DNA of 5,472 bases, from assembly GCA_030615705.1 (NCBI GenBank), contig JAUWYT010000140.1, positions 1 to 5,472 of the forward strand. The letters run 5' to 3'. Of the stretch, positions 1 through 5,129 are shown one piece after another. A model generated the notes under the pieces. The model ran no database searches, was not told the DNA's origin, and saw only the letters and a program-made list of their open reading frames with translations. Numbering within the stretch: the stretch's first letter is position 1; the number at the start of each line of letters is the position of its first letter. Both the position numbers and the translations under genes were made by a program. The DNA comes from Chloroflexota bacterium (GTDB taxonomy: Bacteria; Chloroflexota; Anaerolineae; VGOG01).

Positions 1-775
1 GCAGGTAGCCAAGGGAGAGGGCATCCCTATCTTCCTCGTGGGGCACGTAACCAAGGCGGGCGCTATTGCCGGGCCTAAGGTCTTAGAACACATAGTAGAC
101 ACGGTGCTTTACCTAGAAGGAGATCGTTTCCACGCCTATCGCCTGCTTCGCAGCGTCAAGAATCGTTTCGGGGCAACCTCTGACGTGGGTGTCTTTGAGA
201 TGGGAAGCCAGGGGCTGATCGAGGTAGCCAATCCCTCTGAAGCCTTCTTGGCTGAGCGGCTGCCCAACGCGGCTGGCTCCACCATAGCCGTCACTTTGGA
301 GGGCACACGCCCTCTCCTGGTGGAGATCCAAGCCTTGGCCAGCACCACCAGCTTTGGCTTGCCACGGCGGACGGCCAACGGAGTAGACTTCAACCGCTTG
401 CTCCTCCTGGTGGCCGTGCTCAACAAGCGGGTGGGGGTGCGGCTCTCCAATCAAGACGTCTTCGTCAATGTGGTGGGCGGTCTGAAGATAAATGAGCCAG
501 CAGCGGACCTGGCTGTGGCCACTGCTATCGCTTCCAGCTTCAAGAGCACCCCTGTGGCGGCGGACCTGGCCATTGTGGGCGAGATCGGCCTCTCGGGGGA
601 GCTCAGGGCGGTGGGACAACTCTCCAAGCGCTTGAACGAGGCAGCCAAGCTGGGCTTCAAGCGCTGCCTGGTCCCAAAGTCCTTCCGCCGCCAGGAGATC
701 GCCTCCGACGGGATAGAGGTCATTGGCGTGCGCTCATTGAAGGAAGCTCTCCAAGTGGCTCTGATAGAACAGTGA
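1..775 (+). CDS. radA: DNA repair protein RadA, C-terminal part (5' end outside window)
   Basis: RadA (Sms) is a RecA-related ATPase that helps process recombination intermediates by branch migration in the cytoplasm. The first complete codon is at base 2, giving 257 residues to the TGA at 773-775. The family is about 450 residues, so the zinc finger and Walker A region lie upstream of the window. Visible first is FLVGHVTKAGAIAGPKVLEH, the stretch after Walker B, then the RadA signature KNRFG at fragment residues 53-57, followed by GVFEM. From about residue 100 to the end comes the Lon-protease-like domain (VGGLKINEPAADLAVATA, then GEIGLSGELRAVGQ). Where Lon has its catalytic serine this copy reads EPAAD, as expected for the non-proteolytic RadA domain. 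A GTG at 38 is internal and not a real start. A terminator at 934-962 probably ends its transcript. The identification is very secure. Confidence 0.97.
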   Translation, partial: QVAKGEGIPIFLVGHVTKAGAIAGPKVLEHIVDTVLYLEGDRFHAYRLLRSVKNRFGATSDVGVFEMGSQGLIEVANPSEAFLAERLPNAAGSTIAVTLEGTRPLLVEIQALASTTSFGLPRRTANGVDFNRLLLLVAVLNKRVGVRLSNQDVFVNVVGGLKINEPAADLAVATAIASSFKSTPVAADLAIVGEIGLSGELRAVGQLSKRLNEAAKLGFKRCLVPKSFRRQEIASDGIEVIGVRSLKEALQVALIEQ

Positions 776-805
776 TCCTTGCCTTTCCCTTTCATCTGTG
801 ATCAA

Positions 806-835
806 TTGCAAAACCATAATTTCATAGGATTTATC
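806..835 (+). promoter_or_regulatory. weak candidate promoter in AT-rich stretch
   Basis: The gap after radA is locally AT-rich, unlike the flanking genes. TTGCAA at 806-811 could act as a -35, with TTTATC at 830-835 as a poor -10 (18-base spacer). Alternatively CATAAT at 815-820 is a better -10 but has only a poor -35 (TTCATC, 791-796). If either works, it would drive a short transcript through the hairpins at 879-962, and yacL if the terminator is read through. The support is base composition and partial matches only. Confidence 0.22.
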
Positions 836-878
836 TCTTTATTCGTACCGACAAAACGTCACCAAGAGAACAAGAAGC

Positions 879-920
879 TGCTGCGTTGGCATCGCCAGGT
901 CATAGCGCCAACTTGCAGCA
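879..920 (+). other. imperfect hairpin upstream of the yacL-side terminator
   Basis: TGCTGCGTTGGC at 879-890 can pair with GCCAAC (907-912) plus GCAGCA (915-920), giving 12 base pairs interrupted by a two-base bulge (TT, 913-914) around a 16-base loop. It sits 13 bases before the terminator hairpin, so any RNA through here carries two stem-loops in series. It could be part of the radA 3' UTR, a yacL leader or a small RNA. The sequence does not decide between these, and I recognise no known riboswitch class. Confidence 0.4.
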
Positions 921-933
921 AGGTTGTTTGTTC

Positions 934-962
934 GAGTGTACTCTGCGGTACACTCATTTTTG
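934..962 (+). terminator. Rho-independent terminator between radA and yacL
   Basis: GAGTGTAC (934-941) and GTACACTC (948-955) form a perfect 8-base-pair stem with a 6-base loop, followed by ATTTTTG, a U-tract of five. It lies 158 bases after the radA stop and 50 bases before the yacL start, so it most likely ends the radA transcript or acts as an attenuator in a yacL leader. The perfect dyad could also be a repressor operator, but the adjoining T-run favours termination. Confidence 0.75.
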
Positions 963-999
963 TCTCTGGTTAGCGTTAACTCGTCTCAAAAAGCAAAGT

Positions 1000-1006
1000 G
1001 GAGGTG
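1000..1006 (+). promoter_or_regulatory. ribosome binding site that fixes the yacL start
   Basis: GGAGGTG ends 6 bases before the ATG at 1013. The same reading frame is open from a GTG at 998, but that codon overlaps this Shine-Dalgarno sequence and has none of its own. The ATG at 1013 is therefore the start. Confidence 0.85.
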
Positions 1007-1012
1007 AAAGGA

Positions 1013-2056
1013 ATGAAAGTTGAGTTTGTGTTGCGTTTGATCGGAATGGTGGTCTTCGCCCTTGCCGGTTGGCAAGCGAGCGACTTTTTGACCGAGAGGG
1101 TCCCCGAGCCTTATGTCGGTCACGTTATAAAGCTCGTTCTCCCCTTAGCCAGTGCGGCCTTGGGGCTGTTTATCACGCCTTGGTTGACCACTAGGCCCTT
1201 CTTATGGGTGCGGGGCAAGATTCGTCAGCTTCCAGCTCAGCAGTTAGTAGCTGCTATCATCGGCTTAATCATTGGCCTGATCGTTGCTGCACTCCTTGCT
1301 CGGCCTTTGTCACTCCTGCCTGGGCCCTTGGGCACGCTATTGCCCTTCATCGGTACCCTAGTCTTCGGCTACCTAGGCATAGCTGTGATGACCATCCGGC
1401 AACGGGACATAGTGAATCTCATCAGCGGACGTCTGCCTTTTAGGGAAACAGCCCTTCCCCAGAACAACTGTGTCCTCCTAGACACCAGCGTGATCATTGA
1501 CGGGCGCATCGCGGACATCAGCCGCACGGGCTTCATCAGCGGCACCATGCTGATACCGCGCTTCGTTCTCAATGAACTCCAGCACATCGCCGACTCCTCG
1601 GATATGCTGCGTCGCAATCGCGGTCGAAGAGGCTTGGATATGCTCAACAAGCTGCGGAAGGAGTCGGTAGTTCCCATCCGCATCCATGACATAGATGTGG
1701 AGGAGGCGCAGGCAGTTGACGATAAGCTGGTGATGCTGGCCAAGAAGCTGCGCTGTCCCATCGTTACAAATGACTACAACCTCAACCGGGTAGCCGAGTT
1801 GCAGGGCGTGACTGTGCTCAACGTCAACGAACTAGCCAACGCGGTTAAGTCCATCTTCCTGCCTGGCGAATCAATGAAAGTACGCATCATTCAGCCGGGC
1901 AAGGAACTAGGCCAGGGTGTGGGCTATTTAGACGATGGGACCATGGTGGTGATAGAGAATGGACGCCGCTATATCAACAGAACCATCAAGGTTGTAGTAA
2001 CCAAGGTCCTGCAAACCACCGCAGGGCGCATGATCTTCGCACGATTAGAAGAGTAA
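1013..2056 (+). CDS. yacL: YacL-type membrane PIN/TRAM-domain protein
   Basis: This 347-residue protein has the YacL architecture. Hydrophobic segments lie at about residues 5-25, 38-58, 77-97 and 107-127, then a cytoplasmic PIN (PilT N-terminus) nuclease domain at about 152-270, then a TRAM domain at about 287-345. The PIN acidic residues are visible: D157 in LLDTSVIIDGRI, E188 in VLNELQ, D236/D237 in AVDDKLV and D254 in TNDYN. TRAM reads GQGVGYLDDGTMVVIENG. PIN domains cut RNA with metal ions and TRAM domains bind RNA, so a membrane-tethered RNase is the usual inference; the physiological substrate is not established. In Bacillus yacL follows radA and disA; here it follows radA directly, across a terminator. 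The start is fixed by GGAGGTG at 1000-1006. No terminator with a U-tract follows; a long palindrome begins 48 bases after the stop. Confidence 0.93.
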   Translation: MKVEFVLRLIGMVVFALAGWQASDFLTERVPEPYVGHVIKLVLPLASAALGLFITPWLTTRPFLWVRGKIRQLPAQQLVAAIIGLIIGLIVAALLARPLSLLPGPLGTLLPFIGTLVFGYLGIAVMTIRQRDIVNLISGRLPFRETALPQNNCVLLDTSVIIDGRIADISRTGFISGTMLIPRFVLNELQHIADSSDMLRRNRGRRGLDMLNKLRKESVVPIRIHDIDVEEAQAVDDKLVMLAKKLRCPIVTNDYNLNRVAELQGVTVLNVNELANAVKSIFLPGESMKVRIIQPGKELGQGVGYLDDGTMVVIENGRRYINRTIKVVVTKVLQTTAGRMIFARLEE

Positions 2057-2104
2057 ACCAATAATCGCATGGCGCGGCCTCCAGCCACAACCAAAAGCGG
2101 TATC

Positions 2105-2172
2105 TGTCACTCTGAGCGGAGTGAAGAGTCTCGCTTTGCACACCGAGATTCTTCGCTTCACTCAGAATGACA
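2105..2172. repeat. long imperfect palindrome, REP-like intergenic repeat
   Basis: A 29-base left arm (2105-2133, beginning TGTCACTCTGAGCGGAGTGA) faces a 29-base right arm (2144-2172, ending TTCACTCAGAATGACA) around a 10-base loop. Of 29 positions, 24 are Watson-Crick pairs, 3 are G-U and 2 are C-A. From memory it matches a widely dispersed palindrome of the type TCATTCTGAGCGAAGCGAAG, common in the intergenic DNA of many environmental bacterial genomes. The five differences between arms are all transitions, as expected for an old copy decaying from a perfect palindrome. No T-run follows, so it is not a standard terminator, though it could stabilise the yacL mRNA 3' end. Confidence 0.8.
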
Positions 2173-2275
2173 CTGCACGTGTTGGTCGCGCTCAAATAAC
2201 TCTCGCGGACAACGAAAATGTTGTGGGGTAATACTATAGGCCTCTCCCGGACGGTAACGCGCTGCACCTGTTTTT

Positions 2276-2301
2276 GGGGTGTCGCAGGAAGGCGGCACCC
2301 T
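2276..2301 (+). other. hairpin in the cysS upstream region
   Basis: GGGGTGTCGC (2276-2285) pairs with GCGGCACCCT (2292-2301) over 10 positions, eight Watson-Crick and two G-U, with loop AGGAAG. Five Ts precede the stem instead of following it, so it is not a Rho-independent terminator on this strand, nor on the other. It ends 63 bases before the cysS ATG and may be part of the 5' UTR. The loop is purine-rich like a Shine-Dalgarno sequence, but no start codon follows at a useful distance. Confidence 0.45.
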
Positions 2302-2364
2302 GAAGATAATTGAAAGCGACTGAGGCTAGTATGCAGTGCCCATACCGTTGAAGGAGGGTAAGAG

Positions 2365-3885
2365 ATGACTTTGAAAGCGTACAACTCCCTAACCCGTCAA
2401 AAGGAGGAGTTCGTACCCTTGCAGGAGGGATGGGTCGGTATGTACGTCTGCGGGCCGACGGTCTACGAAGATGCTCACCTCGGCCATGCCAAGACGTACG
2501 TCAACTTCGACACTATCGTGCGCTACTTGCGCTATCTCGGTTATAGGGTGCGCTATGTCCAGAACATAACCGACGTGGGACATCTACTCGACTCGGGTGA
2601 GGATCGCATTTTGAAGGGAGCGGCCCGAGAGCGGGTGGAGCCCATGGAACTGGTGGAAACATACACCCGGCGGTATTTTGAGGACATGGACGCCCTCAAC
2701 GTCTTGCGTCCTGATATCTCGCCACGAGCAAGCGGGCACATTCCAGAGCAGATCGAGCTGATCAAAGTCCTTATCGAGAAGGGCTATGCTTATGAGGTCA
2801 ACGGTTCAGTCTACTTTGACGTGGCCAAATGGCCTGAGTACGGCAAGCTCTCCGGCCGGCGGGTGGAGGAGCTGATCGAGGGAGCGCGGGTGGAGGTCAA
2901 CCCTGAGAAGCGTCACCCGGCCGACTTCGCCCTCTGGAAGAGAGCTGAACCGGAGCACATCATGCGCTGGCCAAGCCCCTGGGGCTGGGGTTTCCCGGGC
3001 TGGCACGTGGAGTGCTCGGTCATGTCCACCAAATACCTGGGCCAGCCTTTCGACATCCACGGCGGTGGCATGGAGAACAAGTTCCCTCACCACGATTGCG
3101 AGATAGCTCAATCGGAGGCGGCTGCTGGCGTGCCCTTCTGCCGCTATTGGCTGCACAACGGAATGTTAATGGTGAGGAGCGAGGAGATGCATAAGTCCCT
3201 GGGCAACTTCGTCACCCTAAGGGAAGCCTTTGAGCGCTATTCGCCTCTGGTCATCCGCTTCTTCGTCCTCGGTGGCCACTACCGCAGTCCGCTGGACTTC
3301 GGTGACACAGCTCTGCAAGCCGCGAGCAAGGGGTTGGAGCGCCTCTACGGGGCTGTGCAGGCGGTGCGGGAGCGGCTCTCAGGGGCCTGTCCTGAGCAGT
3401 GTCCTGATGGTTCGACAGGCTCACCACGAGGGCTTGTCGAAGGGCGTAGCCGAAGGGCCGAAAGTGGGGATTTAGACGAGGCTTTCGCTGCCACGCTCGC
3501 AGAGCACAAGAGGCGTTTCCTCGAAGGGATGGACGATGACTTTAACACAGCGGCAGCCATTGGCGTCCTCTTCGATCTCAACAAAGAAGTCAACACCCTG
3601 CTGGACTCCGGGCAGGAAATCAGCCGCGAGACCTTAGTAGCCATCAACGACCTCTACGGCGAGTTGGGCGGTGATATCCTGGGCGTCATTCCCGGTGAGA
3701 TCGCTAAAGAGGCGGCGGGCTTAGAAGAGCCCCTTATCGAGTTCTTGATCGAGACCCGTCAGAGGTTGCGAGAAGCCCAGGAATGGCGTTGGGCAGACGA
3801 GATCCGTGCTCGAATGGCTGAGCTGGGGATAGCCCTGGAGGACCGCCCTGAGGGGACAAGGTGGCGATTGACGAAGAGTGTCTGA
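2365..3885 (+). CDS. cysS: cysteinyl-tRNA synthetase with in-frame repeat-derived insert
   Basis: CysRS is the class I synthetase that activates cysteine with ATP and attaches it to tRNA-Cys in the cytoplasm. This copy has 506 residues, against about 460-480 for many bacterial CysRS. The start ATG has AAGGAGGG six bases upstream. The HIGH motif is HLGH at 38-41. All four zinc ligands that select cysteine are present: C29 (YVCGPT), C217 (GWHVEC), H242 and E246 ([10 protein letters not shown]), along with W213. The KMSKS loop reads EMHKS at 274-278: the second lysine (K277) is kept but the first is E274. Residues about 341-367, between the catalytic core and the C-terminal helical domain ([19 protein letters not shown], from 388), are not typical family sequence and are encoded by repeat-like DNA. 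rlmB follows 51 bases later and is probably co-transcribed. Confidence 0.96.
   Translation: MTLKAYNSLTRQKEEFVPLQEGWVGMYVCGPTVYEDAHLGHAKTYVNFDTIVRYLRYLGYRVRYVQNITDVGHLLDSGEDRILKGAARERVEPMELVETYTRRYFEDMDALNVLRPDISPRASGHIPEQIELIKVLIEKGYAYEVNGSVYFDVAKWPEYGKLSGRRVEELIEGARVEVNPEKRHPADFALWKRAEPEHIMRWPSPWGWGFPGWHVECSVMSTKYLGQPFDIHGGGMENKFPHHDCEIAQSEAAAGVPFCRYWLHNGMLMVRSEEMHKSLGNFVTLREAFERYSPLVIRFFVLGGHYRSPLDFGDTALQAASKGLERLYGAVQAVRERLSGACPEQCPDGSTGSPRGLVEGRSRRAESGDLDEAFAATLAEHKRRFLEGMDDDFNTAAAIGVLFDLNKEVNTLLDSGQEISRETLVAINDLYGELGGDILGVIPGEIAKEAAGLEEPLIEFLIETRQRLREAQEWRWADEIRARMAELGIALEDRPEGTRWRLTKSV
3388..3456. repeat. palindromic repeat element inside cysS, translated in frame
   Basis: A 12-base unit occurs twice in tandem with divergence (3388-3399 and 3400-3411, sharing TGTCCTGA), encoding CPEQ then CPDG. 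It is followed by an inverted repeat: TTCGACAGGC (3411-3420) and GCTTGTCGAA (3432-3441), 9 of 10 positions complementary plus one G-U, around an 11-base loop. The tail to 3456 repeats GAAGGGC twice. From memory, TTCGACAGGCTCACCACGAG is a hallmark of a dispersed palindromic repeat usually found between genes. In the cysS frame it gives [16 protein letters not shown], a hydrophilic loop rich in Gly, Ser and Arg. Exact insertion boundaries cannot be set from one sequence. Confidence 0.7.
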
Positions 3886-3895
3886 GGAAATCACG

Positions 3896-3940
3896 ATGCC
3901 TTGCGAAGGTGCTGGGGCTTTGGTGATAGGATCAGCATGA
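3896..3940 (+). CDS. possible 14-residue leader peptide overlapping the rlmB start
   Basis: ATG at 3896 opens MPCEGAGALVIGSA and stops at TGA 3938-3940, overlapping the rlmB ATG as ATGA. A good Shine-Dalgarno (GAGGAAA, 3884-3890) lies 5 bases upstream and overlaps the cysS stop codon. rlmB itself has only a short AGGA (3928-3931). This layout is typical of translational coupling, so ribosomes finishing this ORF could restart at rlmB. The peptide resembles nothing I know. It is short enough to occur by chance, so treat it as a candidate. Confidence 0.35.
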   Translation: MPCEGAGALVIGSA

Positions 3941-4677
3941 GAGAGATTCTCTATGGCCGCAACGGTGTGCGGGAGGCCCTGAGGGCGGGGCGGCGGAAGA
4001 TCTACAAGCTTATCCTGGCCCAAGGGGTGAAGGAAACAGGCATCGTTGCCGACATTGCGACGTCAGCTAACAGAAGCGAGGTGCCGATCCAGCGAGTGGA
4101 ACGGCGACAATTGGACAGGATCGGCGACTTCAAACATCAGGGCGTGGCCGCCGAGGCATCTCCGTATCCCTACGTCGAATTAGAGGAGATGTTGGCCGGG
4201 GCCGATCAACGCCAAGAAATGCCTCTGCTGTTAATGCTGGATTGCCTCCAGGACCCCCAAAACTTCGGTGTCCTCCTGCGCACCGCGGAGGTAGTAGGCG
4301 TTCACGGCGTCGTTATCCCAAAGCGTCGCGCAGTGAGGATCACCCCTACCGTGGTCAATTCGTCAGCCGGGGCCACAGAGCACCTCCTGGTAGCCCGAGT
4401 GACCAACCTGGTGCGGACTATGGAGGAGCTCAAAGCCAAGGGGCTTTGGATCGTGGGCTTGGAGGATGTGCCCCAGGCCAGCCCCTATTACCAAAGCGAC
4501 CTGAAAATGCCTTTGATCTTGGTGGTGGGGAGCGAGGGCAGGGGCATGGGCCGGCTGGTTAGGGAGACCTGTGATATACTGATCAGGTTACCCATGCGAG
4601 GAAAGATCAGCTCGCTGAACGCGGCTGTGGCCGGCTCCATCGCCCTCTACGAGGCTTGGAGACAGAGGGAATGGTGA
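3937..4677 (+). CDS. rlmB: 23S rRNA 2'-O-methyltransferase RlmB (SpoU/TrmH family)
   Basis: This 246-residue SPOUT methyltransferase is of the RlmB/TrmH-group-3 type, which uses S-adenosylmethionine to 2'-O-methylate a guanosine in the peptidyl-transferase region of 23S rRNA (G2251 in E. coli). The N-terminal substrate-binding domain starts ILYGRNGVREAL and runs to about residue 75 (FKHQGVAAE). The SPOUT motifs follow: motif 1 LDCLQDPQNFGVLLRTAE (101-118; N109 and R115 are the expected catalytic-site residues), motif 2 VVGSEGRGM (196-204) and motif 3 PMRGKISSLNAAVAGSIAL (219-237), which forms the knotted cofactor site. The frame is open from a TTG at 3901, but family alignment and AGGA at 3928-3931 favour the ATG at 3937. 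Paralogues such as TrmH or TsnR are possible, but the cysS neighbour supports RlmB. Its stop is two bases from the next promoter. Confidence 0.92.
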   Translation: MREILYGRNGVREALRAGRRKIYKLILAQGVKETGIVADIATSANRSEVPIQRVERRQLDRIGDFKHQGVAAEASPYPYVELEEMLAGADQRQEMPLLLMLDCLQDPQNFGVLLRTAEVVGVHGVVIPKRRAVRITPTVVNSSAGATEHLLVARVTNLVRTMEELKAKGLWIVGLEDVPQASPYYQSDLKMPLILVVGSEGRGMGRLVRETCDILIRLPMRGKISSLNAAVAGSIALYEAWRQREW

Positions 4678-4678
4678 T

Positions 4679-4707
4679 TTGACATACTTGGGGAAATTGG
4701 CTATAAT
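4679..4707 (+). promoter_or_regulatory. perfect-consensus sigma-70 promoter of the tRNA-tuf operon
   Basis: TTGACA (4679-4684) and TATAAT (4702-4707) are both exact consensus hexamers separated by the optimal 17 bases. Transcription should start near A4714. The -35 begins 2 bases after the rlmB stop, so a strong unit starts as soon as rlmB ends. A strong promoter fits three tRNA genes plus tuf, which are among the most heavily transcribed genes in a cell. No AT-rich UP element is obvious upstream. Confidence 0.9.
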
Positions 4708-4713
4708 TCACAT

Positions 4714-4807
4714 AGCTCAGGTGGTGACTTGCTCTGGGGGGGAAGATAGAGCGGAGAACAGGGTTATGTGAAGATGCCCCAGGGGAGGCAATGGGGAACT
4801 TAGTTAA
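4714..4807 (+). other. 5' leader of the tRNA-tuf transcript
   Basis: About 94 bases separate the predicted transcription start from the first tRNA. A run of seven Gs (4736-4742) lies in the loop of a weak stem GCTCT (4731-4735)/AGAGC (4748-4752). A second small stem, TGCC (4775-4778)/GGCA (4787-4790), follows. No terminator, boxA-like element or credible ORF is seen. RNase P would remove this leader when it matures the 5' end of tRNA-Thr. Confidence 0.5.
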
Positions 4808-4879
4808 GCCGACGTAGCTCAACGGTAGAGCAACTCTCTTGTAAAGAGTAGGTTGCGGGTTCAAGTCCCACCGTCGGCT
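4808..4879 (+). tRNA. tRNA-Thr, anticodon UGU
   Basis: Full cloverleaf: acceptor GCCGACG (4808-4814) pairs perfectly with CGTCGGC (4872-4878), discriminator T4879. D-stem GCTC/GAGC; anticodon stem ACTCT/AGAGT with loop CTTGTAA, anticodon TGT at 4840-4842; 5-base variable region; T-loop TTCAAGT. The T-stem GCGGG/CCCAC contains one mismatch, C4856 opposite A4870 (positions 50-64). CCA is not encoded. It reads ACA and, with wobble, other ACN codons. It is the first gene after the strong promoter. Confidence 0.96.
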
Positions 4880-4880
4880 C

Positions 4881-4954
4881 CTGGTGGTCAGTTAGTCGGA
4901 TAGTCTGGTGGTCAGGAGCCAGGATTGGCCAGTAGACCATGAGACCAATAGACC
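4881..4954. repeat. octamer tandem repeats with orientation switch between tRNA genes
   Basis: Four 8-base units follow tRNA-Thr: CTGGTGGT (4881-4888), CAGTTAGT, CGGATAGT and CTGGTGGT (4905-4912), consensus CNGNTRGT. After an 18-base middle come three units AGTAGACC (4931-4938), ATGAGACC and AATAGACC (4947-4954), related to the reverse complement of the first set. The two halves can pair, best between 4901-4913 and 4935-4947 (10 Watson-Crick plus one G-U over 13). The spacer is almost wholly repeat. A processing structure or a decayed mobile palindrome are both possible. Confidence 0.65.
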
Positions 4955-4960
4955 AATTAC

Positions 4961-5042
4961 GGGCAGGTACCCAAGTGGCCAAAGGGAGCGGTCTGTAAAA
5001 TCGCTGGCTCAGCCTTCGGAGGTTCGAATCCTTCCCTGCCCA
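4961..5042 (+). tRNA. tRNA-Tyr, anticodon GUA
   Basis: A class II tRNA with a long variable arm. Acceptor GGGCAGG (4961-4967) pairs with CCTGCCC (5035-5041), discriminator A5042. Anticodon stem GCGGT/ATCGC (one G-U) with loop CTGTAAA, anticodon GTA at 4995-4997. The variable arm spans 5005-5017 with a three-pair stem GGC/GCC. T-arm GGAGG-TTCGAAT-CCTTC. No CCA is encoded. Its place between two tRNA-Thr genes ahead of tuf matches the E. coli thrU-tyrU-glyT-thrT-tufB operon, minus glyT. Confidence 0.97.
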
Positions 5043-5047
5043 CTCTT

Positions 5048-5129
5048 GGCTAGTAGCAGATAGCTGATCGCAGATAGCCACTTTGCTTTGAGAATTGCTA
5101 TTAGCTATCAGCCATAAGCCATCAGCCAA
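5048..5129. repeat. heptamer tandem repeats with orientation switch between tRNA genes
   Basis: Four 7-base units TAGCAGA (5054-5060), TAGCTGA, TCGCAGA and TAGCCAC (to 5081) precede a 13-base middle. Five units TTGCTAT (5095-5101), TAGCTAT, CAGCCAT, AAGCCAT and CAGCCAA (to 5129) then run in the reverse-complement sense. The halves can fold: 5048-5064 against 5097-5113 gives 13 Watson-Crick and 2 G-U pairs over 17. The array stops two bases before the next tRNA. The design parallels the octamer spacer upstream, with a different unit length and sequence. Confidence 0.7.

Larger units (their letters stand above)
2057..2364. other. 308-base non-coding gap between yacL and cysS
   Basis: No convincing gene lies here on either strand. 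It contains a long imperfect palindrome (2105-2172), a second hairpin (2276-2301) and, at the end, the cysS ribosome binding site AAGGAGGG (2351-2358). TACTAT at 2232-2237 resembles a -10 box but has no matching -35 at 16-18 bases, so I cannot place the cysS promoter. In Bacillus, ispD, ispF and gltX occupy the corresponding position. Confidence 0.6.

Noticed and set aside
779..973. 64-codon ORF after radA starting at TTG
   Set aside because: No Shine-Dalgarno, no family resemblance, and it runs through both hairpins and the terminator, so it is non-coding sequence.
1369..1761. 130-codon ORF on the minus strand inside yacL, and similar antisense ORFs in radA, cysS and rlmB
   Set aside because: They mirror the codon structure of well-supported + strand genes, have no family motifs and no ribosome binding sites.
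2105..2172. Rho-independent terminator of yacL
   Set aside because: The hairpin is long, but neither flank carries a U-tract on the matching strand and the palindrome fits a repeat family better.
2200..2364. T-box riboswitch ahead of cysS
   Set aside because: cysS is a common T-box target and GGCGGCACC at 2291-2299 loosely recalls the T-box core, but the core TGGN bulge reads CGGC, no specifier stem with a Cys codon is evident, and there is no downstream terminator with a U-tract.
3388..3402. New metal site in CysRS (C342 and C346, CxxxC)
   Set aside because: The two cysteines come from a tandem 12-base duplication in repeat-derived DNA; the genuine zinc ligands are C29, C217, H242 and E246.
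3901..3936. Upstream TTG start for rlmB at 3901
   Set aside because: It would add 12 residues (MRRCWGFGDRIS) unlike the family N terminus; the ATG at 3937 begins exactly where RlmB homology starts (MREILYGRNGV) and has AGGA upstream.
4774..4803. Nine-residue ORF (MPQGRQWGT) in the tRNA leader
   Set aside because: No adequately spaced ribosome binding site, and it lies in a leader expected to be removed by tRNA processing.
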